Source: Streptosporangiaceae bacterium | Lineage (GTDB): Bacteria; Actinomycetota; Actinomycetes; Streptosporangiales; Streptosporangiaceae | Direction of reading: 5' to 3' | Assembly (NCBI GenBank): GCA_025934635.1 | Contig: JAICWX010000255.1 | Coordinates: forward strand, 1 to 12,391 | DNA: 12,391 nt | Shown here: piece by piece, positions 1-6,197 of the stretch | Position numbering within the stretch: the first letter of the stretch is position 1 | How the letters are laid out: the number at the start of each line of letters is the position of its first letter | Program-made: the position numbers and the translations under genes | Notes under the pieces: generated by a model | Told to the model about the DNA's origin: nothing | Database searches by the model: none | Seen by the model: only the letters and a program-made list of their open reading frames with translations

Positions 1-1878
1 CACCTCGTAGTCCATGGACAGGCCGAAGATGATGGCCAGCATCAGGATCGGCATGGTCGGGTCGATGGAGCCGGTCGGGGTGAACTGGAGCAGGCCGGAC
101 AGGTGCCCCCACTGGAAGATCCACACCACCACGCCGAACGTCGCCGACAGCGACAGCACGTTCATCACGATCGCCTTCAGCGGCAGCACCACCGAGCCGA
201 AGGCCAGGAACATCAGCACGAACGTCGACACTCCCACCAGCAGGGCCATCCACGGCAGCACCGAGCCGAGGCTGGCCAGCTCGTCGACCAGGCCGGCGGT
301 GGTGCCGCCGACCAGCACGGCCGTCCCGGGCGGCGGTGCCAGACCGCGGATCTCGGTCACGATGTGCCGGGCCGCGTCCGACACGGACGCGGGCTTATAG
401 CCGATGTCGATTCTCGCGGTGCCGCCCTTGACCCCGGTGACCTGGGCGCCGGTGACCCCGGCGATGGCGTCGATACGGTGCAGGTAGGCGGCCAGTTCAG
501 CCGGGCGGGCGGCTCGTGCCCCGGTGACGAGCGCCTCGATCGGGGTGGTCGAGTTGACCGGGAACTGGCGGTCCAGCGTCTCGGAGACCTGCCGGATGGC
601 GGAGGCCGCGGGCAGCACCCGGGCGTCGGTGCCGCCCCAGGAGATGCGCAGGAACGGCGCGCCCAGGGCGAGCAGCCCGATCGTGATCACCGCGACGTAG
701 ATCGCCGGCCGGCGCATGACGCTGCGGGCCAGCCGGTACCAGCCGCCGCTGGCCTCGTCCCGGACGGGGGTGTGCACCGCGCGGCGCCGGCCGGAAAGGG
801 GGATGCGCAGGGCGTTGACCCGGTGGCCGAGGACGGCGAGCAGCGCGGGCAGTACGGTCAGCGCGGCCAGCATGTCCACCGCGACCGTGGCCACCCCGCC
901 GTACCCCATCGAGCGCAGGAAGGTCTCCGGGAACAGCATCAGGCTGGTCAGCGCGACCGCGACCGTGACCCCGGAGACCGCGACGGTCCGGCCGGCGGTG
1001 GCAACGGTTCTAGCCACGGCCCGGTGCACGATCGCCTCGGGGGGGACCGGGGGGGTCGTCCCCCCCGAGGCAAGCAGAGTCTGGGAGCGCAGTTCCTCGC
1101 GGAACCTGGTCACGATGAAGAGCCCGTAGTCGATGCCGAGGCCCAGGCCGAGGATCGTGGTGATGTTCACCGAGTAGGCCGACACCGTGGTGCCCAGGGT
1201 GAGCAGCCGCAGCACGGTGAACGAGCCGAGGATGGCGATGCCGCCGATGGCCACCGGGATCCAGGCCGCGCCCAGGCTGCCGAAGATCACCAGCAGCAGG
1301 ATCAGCAGGACCGGCATCGAGAAGGCCTCGGCCTTCGCGATGTTGGCGGTGACCTCGGAGTTGATCGCGACCTCGGTGGCGACGTCGCCGCCGACCGTGG
1401 CCGTCAGCCCGGCGGCGGCCAGGCTGGCCGGGGTGAGTTCGTTCTTGATGGCGTCGTACGCCGTGGGCCGCGCTGCGTCGTCGGTCCCGGTGAGCAGCAG
1501 GGCCGCATAGGTGGCGTGCCGGTCGGCCGAGACCAGCCGGGACGAGCCGCCGGACCAGTACGTCGTCACCTTGGCCACGTCAGCGCGCGGCAGTTTCGCG
1601 AGCGCGGCCGTGACCGCCTGGCGGTAGGCCGGGTCACCGACCGTCATGGTGGCGCTGCGGTACAGCACGACGACATCGGCGTCGTTCCGGCCGAACGCCT
1701 GGGCGGCCCGGTCGACCTCGCGCTGGCTCTGGCTGGCCGGCGGGGTGAAGTCGCGGCCGGAGGAGAGCTGGCCGAAGACGCCGGTCCCCCAGACCGCGGC
1801 GAAAGCGACGAGCACGAGCGTGACAACCAGGGTCAGCCGCCGTCGGCGGTAGAGGATCCGTCCCCATGCCTCGAACAT
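1..1878 (-). CDS. MMPL-family membrane transporter, 3' part beyond window edge
   Basis: Inner-membrane transporter of the RND-superfamily MMPL group, which exports lipids or hydrophobic compounds using the proton gradient. I translated 626 codons from ATG 1878-1876 with no stop; the C-terminus lies outside the window. Usual length is about 700-750, so roughly 100 residues are missing. There is a TM helix near residues 17-37, then an extracytoplasmic domain, a TM block from about 188, and a second extracytoplasmic domain in the second half. The two halves each carry the Asp-Tyr pair expected for the proton relay: GIDYG (D249-Y250) and SMDYE (D623-Y624). The SD GGGAGG (rc of 1883-1888) lies 4 nt before the ATG and fixes the start. 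The gene is divergent from a TetR regulator, the usual arrangement for regulated MMPL pumps. A proline/glycine-rich insert at residues 270-282 is encoded by G7/C7 runs. The substrate cannot be told from sequence. Confidence 0.93.
   Translation of the reverse strand, partial: MFEAWGRILYRRRRLTLVVTLVLVAFAAVWGTGVFGQLSSGRDFTPPASQSQREVDRAAQAFGRNDADVVVLYRSATMTVGDPAYRQAVTAALAKLPRADVAKVTTYWSGGSSRLVSADRHATYAALLLTGTDDAARPTAYDAIKNELTPASLAAAGLTATVGGDVATEVAINSEVTANIAKAEAFSMPVLLILLLVIFGSLGAAWIPVAIGGIAILGSFTVLRLLTLGTTVSAYSVNITTILGLGLGIDYGLFIVTRFREELRSQTLLASGGTTPPVPPEAIVHRAVARTVATAGRTVAVSGVTVAVALTSLMLFPETFLRSMGYGGVATVAVDMLAALTVLPALLAVLGHRVNALRIPLSGRRRAVHTPVRDEASGGWYRLARSVMRRPAIYVAVITIGLLALGAPFLRISWGGTDARVLPAASAIRQVSETLDRQFPVNSTTPIEALVTGARAARPAELAAYLHRIDAIAGVTGAQVTGVKGGTARIDIGYKPASVSDAARHIVTEIRGLAPPPGTAVLVGGTTAGLVDELASLGSVLPWMALLVGVSTFVLMFLAFGSVVLPLKAIVMNVLSLSATFGVVVWIFQWGHLSGLLQFTPTGSIDPTMPILMLAIIFGLSMDYEV
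1034..1071. repeat. Perfect 12-bp inverted repeat made of G7/C7 runs inside the MMPL gene
   Basis: The left arm GCCTCGGGGGGG (1034-1045) is exactly complementary to the right arm CCCCCCCGAGGC (1060-1071). The 14-nt loop contains a third run of seven G (1049-1055). It lies within the MMPL reading frame and codes for residues 270-282 (ASGGTTPPVPPEA), in the cytoplasmic loop after the first Asp-Tyr helix. A change of one base in any run would shift the frame. It may be a stem-loop, a slippage site or a small inserted repeat; the structure is seen, the role is not. Confidence 0.85.
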
Positions 1879-1917
1879 CTCGCCTCCCGTATGGAGATGC
1901 TTCTGTTGATTACTCAA

Positions 1918-1967
1918 GTAAACGGTGTAAACTGATTACGTCGGTAACTTCGCATACGGTGTTAACT
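1918..1967. repeat. Pair of 16-bp direct repeats, putative TetR operator half-sites
   Basis: Copy 1 is GTAAACGGTGTAAACT (1918-1933) and copy 2 is GCATACGGTGTTAACT (1952-1967). They differ at three positions and start 34 bp apart, a little over three helical turns. Copy 1 is itself a 6-mer GTAAAC repeated after GGT. Copy 2 overlaps the left arm of the 1962-1984 palindrome. Two related boxes in a divergent spacer next to a TetR gene suggest cooperative binding of two dimers; this is inference. Confidence 0.6.
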
Positions 1968-1984
1968 CTTGTCAAGGGAGTTAA
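1962..1984. promoter_or_regulatory. Palindromic putative operator TTAACTC-N9-GAGTTAA
   Basis: Arms of seven bases match exactly (1962-1968 and 1978-1984), and a 9-bp palindrome CTTGTCAAG (1968-1976) lies between them. The minus-strand TTGACA hexamer falls inside, so a bound repressor would cover a possible -35 box of the transporter gene. The size and symmetry fit a TetR-family dimer site, but the bound protein is not shown. Confidence 0.5.
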
Positions 1985-2073
1985 TATCAGGCAGTATCCG
2001 GGGAGGCTGGTAGGCGGGTAGCGGGCTATCCGCCGACGGGCTCCGCGGGTAGGAACAGGTCCAGGAGGCAGCC

Positions 2074-2850
2074 GTGACACAGACGTCTGAGGTGGCCAGA
2101 CCGGCCGCGATTTCGCCGTCCCGGCGGGACCGGCTGCGCGCCGCGACCATTGAGGAGATCGTCCAGACCGCGCGCCGGATCCTGGTCAAGGACGGGCCGG
2201 AAGCGGTGTCGCTGCGCGCCATCGCGCGCGAGATGGGCATGACCGCCCCCGGCCTGTACCGGTACTTCGGCAACTACGAGGAACTGGTCAGGTACCTGAC
2301 CGCCAGCATCTTCACCGAGCTGGGGAACGACATCCACCTGGCCATCGAGGCGGCCGAGCCGCCGGCCGGCGGGACTGGCGCGGGCGATGTGGTGCGGGCC
2401 AAGCTAACCGTGAAGATGGTGGCCGCCTGCCGGGAGTTCCGCCGCTGGTCGCTGAACCACAAGGGCGAGTTCGCCTTGCTGTTCGGCGTGCCGCTGCCCG
2501 GCCTCGACGACGGGCGGTACGACATCGCCGACGAGTGCAACCTGGCCTTCGCGGGCACCTTCTTCGCGCTGTTTCTCGAGCTCTGGCACCAGACCCCGTT
2601 CGGTGTACCGGCCGACGAGCAGCTCGACGCCGGCCTGCGCGACCAGCTCGTGCGCTACCGGGACGCGCTCGGCACCAGTATCCCGCTCGGCGCGGTGGTG
2701 ACGTTCCTGCGCTGCTGGACGGTGCTCTACGGGGCGGTAGCCATGGAGGTCTTCGGCCACATGCGCTTCGCGCTCGCGGATCCGGCGCCGATGTTCGAGA
2801 TCACCCTGGGCGACCTCGCCGCCCTGGTCGGCCTGCAGTACCCGCTGTAA
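2074..2850 (+). CDS. TetR/AcrR-family transcriptional regulator
   Basis: A 258-residue DNA-binding regulator. The N-terminal TetR domain covers about residues 18-75, with the helix-turn-helix around 45-65 (LRAIAREMGMTAPGLYRYF). The C-terminal ligand-binding half, with W125 and LLFGVPLPG (135-143), resembles the WHG-type TetR C-terminal domain (TetR_C_33). The start is GTG 2074, supported by AGGAGG at 2063-2068 with a 5-nt spacer. It is divergent from the MMPL transporter and probably represses that gene and itself until a hydrophobic ligand binds. The ligand cannot be read from the sequence. Its 3' two-thirds lie opposite the open antisense frame of the downstream convergent gene. Leu111 is a rare CTA codon (2404-2406), whose complement is the first stop of that antisense frame. 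Confidence 0.93.
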   Translation: MTQTSEVARPAAISPSRRDRLRAATIEEIVQTARRILVKDGPEAVSLRAIAREMGMTAPGLYRYFGNYEELVRYLTASIFTELGNDIHLAIEAAEPPAGGTGAGDVVRAKLTVKMVAACREFRRWSLNHKGEFALLFGVPLPGLDDGRYDIADECNLAFAGTFFALFLELWHQTPFGVPADEQLDAGLRDQLVRYRDALGTSIPLGAVVTFLRCWTVLYGAVAMEVFGHMRFALADPAPMFEITLGDLAALVGLQYPL

Positions 2851-3291
2851 CTCGGTCCGGGAGCGGCGGATCGCGATGAACGCGGCCGTGGCGAACACGC
2901 TGGCGGCCGCCAGCTCGACCGGCGCGCGGTGGAACGACTCGTCCTGAATACGGGCATGGAAACGGTCCACGGCCGCCGGGAACGGAGACCAGCCGAACCA
3001 CAAGTTGGTGGGCTTGTCCGCGTCCGGCAGCGCCGCCCCGGTCATCCCGGCCAGCATGGCCGCCCGGCGCCCGGGCGGGACCGCGGCGGTCAGCGCGCCC
3101 ATCACGGCCAGGCTGACCAGCCCGTCCGGCACCGCCACGCGCAGGAACCGGCGGCGGCTGCCCCAGTCCCCCCAGTGCGGCACCGCGTCCAGGACGAAGT
3201 GCGACGCCACGCCGGCCGCGAACGCGGGCAGCGGACGGCGGGCCAGCGCGCCGATCAGGGCACCGGACAAGACGTGATTGGTCAGCAGCAC
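2404..3291 (-). CDS. Small multi-pass membrane protein, YdjM-like, with antisense C-terminal run-through
   Basis: The recognisable part is residues 1-147 (about 2851-3291): MLLTNHVLSGALIGALARRP, then SHFVLDAVPHWGDWG, then PDADKPTNLWFGW, with hydrophobic stretches near 9-35, 52-72 and 125-142. The His/Asp pattern (H6, H31, D35, H39, D90, D92) recalls the YdjM-like membrane proteins once described as metal-dependent hydrolases (PF04307); the assignment is tentative and activity is unknown. I prefer GTG 3291 because AGGTGG lies 5 nt upstream; ATG 3315 is the alternative. There is no stop after the last hydrophobic helix, so the frame continues through codons antisense to tetR to 2404, giving 295 residues. 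That charged tail of about 148 residues looks like shadow sequence rather than a domain. A lost stop, a base error or genuine overlap are all possible. Confidence 0.6.
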   Translation of the reverse strand: MLLTNHVLSGALIGALARRPLPAFAAGVASHFVLDAVPHWGDWGSRRRFLRVAVPDGLVSLAVMGALTAAVPPGRRAAMLAGMTGAALPDADKPTNLWFGWSPFPAAVDRFHARIQDESFHRAPVELAAASVFATAAFIAIRRSRTELQRVLQADQGGEVAQGDLEHRRRIREREAHVAEDLHGYRPVEHRPAAQERHHRAERDTGAERVPVAHELVAQAGVELLVGRYTERGLVPELEKQREEGAREGQVALVGDVVPPVVEAGQRHAEQQGELALVVQRPAAELPAGGHHLHG

Positions 3292-3329
3292 TGCCCCCAC
3301 CTTTCGTCGCCGCATCCTCACCGTACCCG

Positions 3330-3348
3330 CCGGGCCAGGCCGGCCCGG
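3330..3348. repeat. GC-rich hairpin in the serS/YdjM-like divergent spacer
   Basis: CCGGGCC (3330-3336) and GGCCCGG (3342-3348) pair perfectly over seven bases around a 5-nt loop. It lies between two divergent genes, so it is not a terminator for either, and no T-run follows. A second, weaker hairpin, GCGGCC-AGGCAA-GGCCGC, lies at 3394-3411 in the serS leader. Neither resembles a complete T-box leader. They may be operators or leader structures, or chance in very GC-rich DNA. Confidence 0.35.
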
Positions 3349-3450
3349 AAACTGCGCGGCGCGGCGGCGGGCACTGCTGGTAGCGTTTTCGTGGCGGCCA
3401 GGCAAGGCCGCACCAAGCAGCGAAACACCGATGAGGACTGACGCGCACCC

Positions 3451-4713
3451 ATGCTGGACAGGCGAGAGATCAGGGAGAACCCGGACGCGGTGCGGGCCGC
3501 GATCCGGGTCAAGGGCATTGACCTGGACGTCGACGAGATACTCGACCTCGACCGGTCTACCCGCAGTCTCCAGCACGAACTGGACCAGGCCCAGGCGCGG
3601 AGGAAGAGCTCGTCCAAGGAATTCGCCAAGGCCGACGACACCCGGCGGGCCGAGCTGAGGGCCGAGTCGGCCGAGCTCGATATCCAGCTCACGACACTGC
3701 GTAAGCAGCTCGCGGAGACGTCAGAGCAGCTGCAGGGACTGCTGCTGCTCACCCCCACCATCCCGTGGGAGGGCGCCCCGGTCGGGCCGGACGACTCGGC
3801 GAACGCGATCCTGCGGACGGTGGGCACCCCGCCGGAGTTCGGCTTCACGCCGCTGGACCACGTGGAGCTGCTGGAAAAGCGCGGCTGGGCGGACTTCACC
3901 CGGGCCCGCAAGGTCGCCGGGGAACGCGCCTACGCGCTGATGTCGGACCTGCTGATGCTCGAGCGGGCGGTGCACTCCTACGCCCTCGACCTGCTCCGCG
4001 GCAAGGACTTCACGCTGGTCAGCGTCCCGTCGCTGGTCCGCGAGGAGGCGCTGACCGGCACCGGCCAGTTCCCCGCGCATCGCGAGGAGACCTACGCCAT
4101 CCCGGCCGACGACCTGTACCTGGCGGGCACCGCGGAGGTGGCCCTGGTCGGCTTCCACAGCGACGAGATCCTGGAGCACAAGCACCTGCCGATCAGGTAC
4201 GCGGGCATCTCGCCGTGCTTCCGGCGGGAGGCGGGCAGCGCCGGCCGGGACGTGCGCGGGCTGCTCCGGGTGCACCAGTTCGAGAAGGTGGAGCAGTTCG
4301 TCATCTGCGCGGCCGACGTCGCCGAATCCGACCGCTGGCACGCCGAGCTGCTCGGCACCGCCGAGGAGCTGCTGCAAGGGCTCGGCCTGGCCTACCAGGT
4401 GGTGGAGTGCTCCACCGGGGACATGGGCGCGGGCAAGTACCGGATGAACGACATCAACACCTGGATGCCGTCGCTGGGTGCGTACCGCGAGACGCACAGC
4501 TGCTCGTCGCTGCTCGACTGGCAGGCGCGGCGGGCCAACCTGCGCTACCGCGACAAGGACAACACCGTCCGGCACGCTTACACGCTGAACAACACCGCGG
4601 TGGCCACGCCTCGCATCCTCGCCGCCCTGGTGGAGAACTACCAGACCAGCGACGCGCAGATGCGGGTGCCCGCCGTGCTGCAGCCTTACCTGGGCGGCCG
4701 CGCGCTGCTCTGA
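3451..4713 (+). CDS. serS: Serine--tRNA ligase (class II), Thermus-like type
   Basis: Cytosolic enzyme that activates serine with ATP and charges tRNA-Ser. At 420 residues it has the family's usual length. The N-terminal coiled-coil arm is residues 1-100, with heptad-like charged helices at about 30-95. The class II core follows: motif 1 region VPSLVREEALTGTGQ (192-206), serine-binding TAE (227-229), motif 2 FRREAGS and RGLLRVHQFEKVE (257-281), and motif 3 NTAVATPRILAALVENYQ (381-398) with the conserved Arg388. All key elements look intact. The start is the only in-frame ATG after a TGA at 3439; the SD is weak (GAGG at 3433-3436, 14 nt away). The sequence RETHSCSSLLDWQARRANLR (346-365) and motif 3 closely match the Thermus enzyme as I remember it, unlike the actinobacterial form (LNGT type). 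It could be the only copy or a second, acquired SerRS. Confidence 0.96.
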   Translation: MLDRREIRENPDAVRAAIRVKGIDLDVDEILDLDRSTRSLQHELDQAQARRKSSSKEFAKADDTRRAELRAESAELDIQLTTLRKQLAETSEQLQGLLLLTPTIPWEGAPVGPDDSANAILRTVGTPPEFGFTPLDHVELLEKRGWADFTRARKVAGERAYALMSDLLMLERAVHSYALDLLRGKDFTLVSVPSLVREEALTGTGQFPAHREETYAIPADDLYLAGTAEVALVGFHSDEILEHKHLPIRYAGISPCFRREAGSAGRDVRGLLRVHQFEKVEQFVICAADVAESDRWHAELLGTAEELLQGLGLAYQVVECSTGDMGAGKYRMNDINTWMPSLGAYRETHSCSSLLDWQARRANLRYRDKDNTVRHAYTLNNTAVATPRILAALVENYQTSDAQMRVPAVLQPYLGGRALL

Positions 4714-4737
4714 GCTCGCGCTCGCCTGCGTTCTGCT

Positions 4738-4759
4738 TGCGCTCGGCCTGCGCTCGGCC
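4738..4759. repeat. Tandem 11-bp repeat just after serS
   Basis: TGCGCTCGGCC occurs twice back to back (4738-4748, 4749-4759), preceded by partial relatives (GCTCGCGCTCGCCTGCG at 4714-4730). It fills much of the 98-bp gap between serS and the next gene. There is no strong hairpin with a T-run, so no clear terminator; the downstream gene may be co-transcribed with serS. It is probably a slippage-derived simple repeat. Confidence 0.6.
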
Positions 4760-4811
4760 TGCTCTGGCGGTCGGTCGGCGCACCCGGGCCAACAGGCGTA
4801 CGCTGCGAGGC

Positions 4812-6017
4812 GTGAACCTTGAAGCCGATCGCGTGGCTGATCTGGCGGGTCGGCCGCTCAGCAAGCTGACCCGCCGGGACGTCGCGCTCGCCCTGCTCAC
4901 CGGGCCGGCTGCCGACGCGCTCGGCTCGCTGCCCGGCATCCGCCGGGGGATGCTGGCGGCGGGCAACCCGCTGTCCGCGGTGTTCTGGTCCTCGGCGGAG
5001 GCGATCCTGGCCGAGATCGCCGACGGCACCGCTACCGTCGGCGACGTCCGGACCTGGCTGGAAGCCACCGGGACGGAGCCGAACGGGATCATCGGCATGC
5101 ACATCTGGGATGAGCAGTCCGACCGTAGCCAGCTCGCCGCCGAGATGCACACCAGGCTGGTCACCCACCTGGAAGAACGGCTCGCCGCGGGCGAGATCGA
5201 TCCCGATCTGCTGGTGGCGGCCGATCCGGCGGCCTGCCGGGCCTATATCGAGATCCAGGAACGGTGGATGACCGTGCCGCTGCCCGACGGCCGGGTCCCG
5301 ATGAACGAACTGCTCGACGAGGAGGACGAGGAGTTCCTGGCCGAGTGGGACGCCGCCGACGCCGAGGCGCTGGCCGCCACCCAGGCCCTGCTGGACCGGG
5401 TGGACGTCCGGCCGCGGCCGGACGCGGACCTGCGCCGGGCGGCCGGCCGGCTGCGCCGGGATCTGGCCCGGCCGGGCTGGCCCGGGCGGATGCTGGCCGA
5501 GTGCAGCGGCCTGCGCCCGAAGCACCTGCCGTCGGACGACACTGAGTTGTGGCTCAGCCTGGCCGCGGGCGTGGCGTCCCCGCAGGGGCCGGACGACTGG
5601 GACAAGCCGGGGCAGGACGACGACGACGAGATGGACAGCGAGATCGCCGCGATCTGCGCGATCGACCATTTCGACTGGCTGGCGGTGATCACCGCGCTCG
5701 CCGAGGGCGGCCCCGGCACCCCCGCGTCGGCGGCCGACCTGGCCGGCTACGTGCGGGATTACGACCCCGAGGACCTGGACGACCCGGGCGACGACGAGGA
5801 CGACCCCGACGGCGCGCACGGCGGGGACACCGACGGCGAGGACGACGCGTTCTTCGACGAGGACGATGAGGACGACCTCACCCTGGAGAGCCTGTTCCTG
5901 CCGGTCGCCTCGCTGTGGCAGGTGCTCGGAGCGATCGACGACGAGGACCGGCTGACCCCGCTGGGCTGGTGGGGCCTGCCCGCGGCGATGCTCAGGGTCT
6001 GGGCGCCGTCCAGTTAA
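4812..6017 (+). CDS. Hypothetical acidic protein of unknown function
   Basis: I do not recognise this 401-residue protein. Residues 1-125 are a mixed helical region (for example LPGIRRGMLAAGNPLSAVFW, 40-59). A middle helical part covers 130-240 with an acidic patch, LDEEDEEFLAEW (168-179). A strongly acidic, probably disordered stretch covers about 316-356, with runs of Asp/Glu broken by Gly and Pro. The last part, LTPLGWWGLPAAMLRVW (381-397), resembles the winged-helix-like ending seen in various actinobacterial hypothetical proteins. No signal peptide or membrane segment is seen, so it is likely cytosolic. The start GTG 4812 is chosen because the upstream part of the open frame is a shadow of serS; the GAGG at 4807-4810 is too close to be a normal SD, so GTG 4833 or leaderless initiation remains possible. 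It lies 98 bp after serS on the same strand. Confidence 0.75.
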   Translation: MNLEADRVADLAGRPLSKLTRRDVALALLTGPAADALGSLPGIRRGMLAAGNPLSAVFWSSAEAILAEIADGTATVGDVRTWLEATGTEPNGIIGMHIWDEQSDRSQLAAEMHTRLVTHLEERLAAGEIDPDLLVAADPAACRAYIEIQERWMTVPLPDGRVPMNELLDEEDEEFLAEWDAADAEALAATQALLDRVDVRPRPDADLRRAAGRLRRDLARPGWPGRMLAECSGLRPKHLPSDDTELWLSLAAGVASPQGPDDWDKPGQDDDDEMDSEIAAICAIDHFDWLAVITALAEGGPGTPASAADLAGYVRDYDPEDLDDPGDDEDDPDGAHGGDTDGEDDAFFDEDDEDDLTLESLFLPVASLWQVLGAIDDEDRLTPLGWWGLPAAMLRVWAPSS

Positions 6018-6063
6018 CTCTGCGGCACCGTCCAGCTAATTCTTAGCGCCATCCGGTCAACTA
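6003..6063. repeat. Three degenerate ~21-bp tandem repeats at a gene end
   Basis: Copies begin at 6003 (GCGCCGTCCAGTTAACTCT), 6025 (GCACCGTCCAGCTAATTCT) and 6046 (GCGCCATCCGGTCAACTAG), spaced 22 and 21 bp apart. A looser fourth copy may be GGTGCTGGTAACTCG near 6073. The first copy contains the TAA stop of the acidic protein (6015-6017). The period is two helical turns, so an array of protein-binding boxes upstream of the methyltransferase is conceivable; decayed duplication of the gene end is the simpler reading. Confidence 0.5.
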
Positions 6064-6197
6064 GTGGCTAAAGGTGCTGGTAACTCGCGCGTGCGTTAGC
6101 TGCTCAGCGTGACTAATGAGTTGCTCGTGATAGTTTCGCGGGTAGATGGCAGTCGGTACCTGCCTGGAGGGCCGACGCACACCTGGGGGGTGTCGCA
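6018..6197 (+). promoter_or_regulatory. Intergenic leader upstream of the methyltransferase
   Basis: This 180-bp spacer is noticeably AT-richer than the genes around it. After the repeat copies it contains GCTG-CT-CAGC (6099-6108) and a weak promoter-like pair, TTGCTC (6121-6126) and TAGATG (6143-6148), 16 bp apart. Close to the start, ACACC-TGGGG-GGTGT (6179-6193) forms a small hairpin that would hold the only SD-like G-run (6185-6190), which could limit initiation at the TTG. No terminator with a T-run is visible for the upstream gene. The promoter call is weak. Confidence 0.3.

Larger units (their letters stand above)
1879..2073. promoter_or_regulatory. Divergent promoter/operator region between MMPL and tetR genes
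   Basis: This 195-bp spacer separates two divergent start codons and is clearly AT-richer than its flanks around 1900-1990. It carries two similar 16-mers in direct orientation, 1918-1933 and 1952-1967 (13 of 16 positions alike, core ACGGTGTWAACT), starting 34 bp apart. An inverted repeat TTAACTC/GAGTTAA lies at 1962-1968 and 1978-1984, with CTTGTCAAG at its centre. A short repeat TTACT-CA-AGTAA lies at 1910-1921. On the minus strand a perfect TTGACA hexamer (1975-1970) sits inside the palindrome, but I find no good -10 at 16-18 bp from it. TetR proteins normally bind such sites in their own promoter region, so these are the likely operators. Confidence 0.6.

Noticed and set aside
103..1935. 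610-codon plus-strand open frame
   Set aside because: It lies opposite the MMPL gene and is rich in Arg, Gly, Asp and His with no domain, the typical antisense shadow in high-GC DNA; the minus strand has clear MMPL motifs.
1970..1975. Perfect minus-strand TTGACA as proof of a sigma-70-type promoter
   Set aside because: No acceptable -10 hexamer lies 16-18 bp downstream on the minus strand, so I treat it only as part of the operator region.
3316..3450. T-box riboswitch before serS
   Set aside because: Only 135 bp are available, no T-box consensus is seen, and the hairpins found are short and without terminator features.
3765..4811. Upstream extension of the acidic protein frame through serS
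   Set aside because: The sequence is Arg/Gly/Ala-rich shadow of serS in another frame; the protein begins to look natural only at about 4812.
4686..5819. 377-codon minus-strand open frame
   Set aside because: It is antisense to the acidic protein, has shadow-like composition, and no recognisable domain or SD.
6018..6110. CRISPR-like array
   Set aside because: The repeats are degenerate, directly abutting and without unique spacers.
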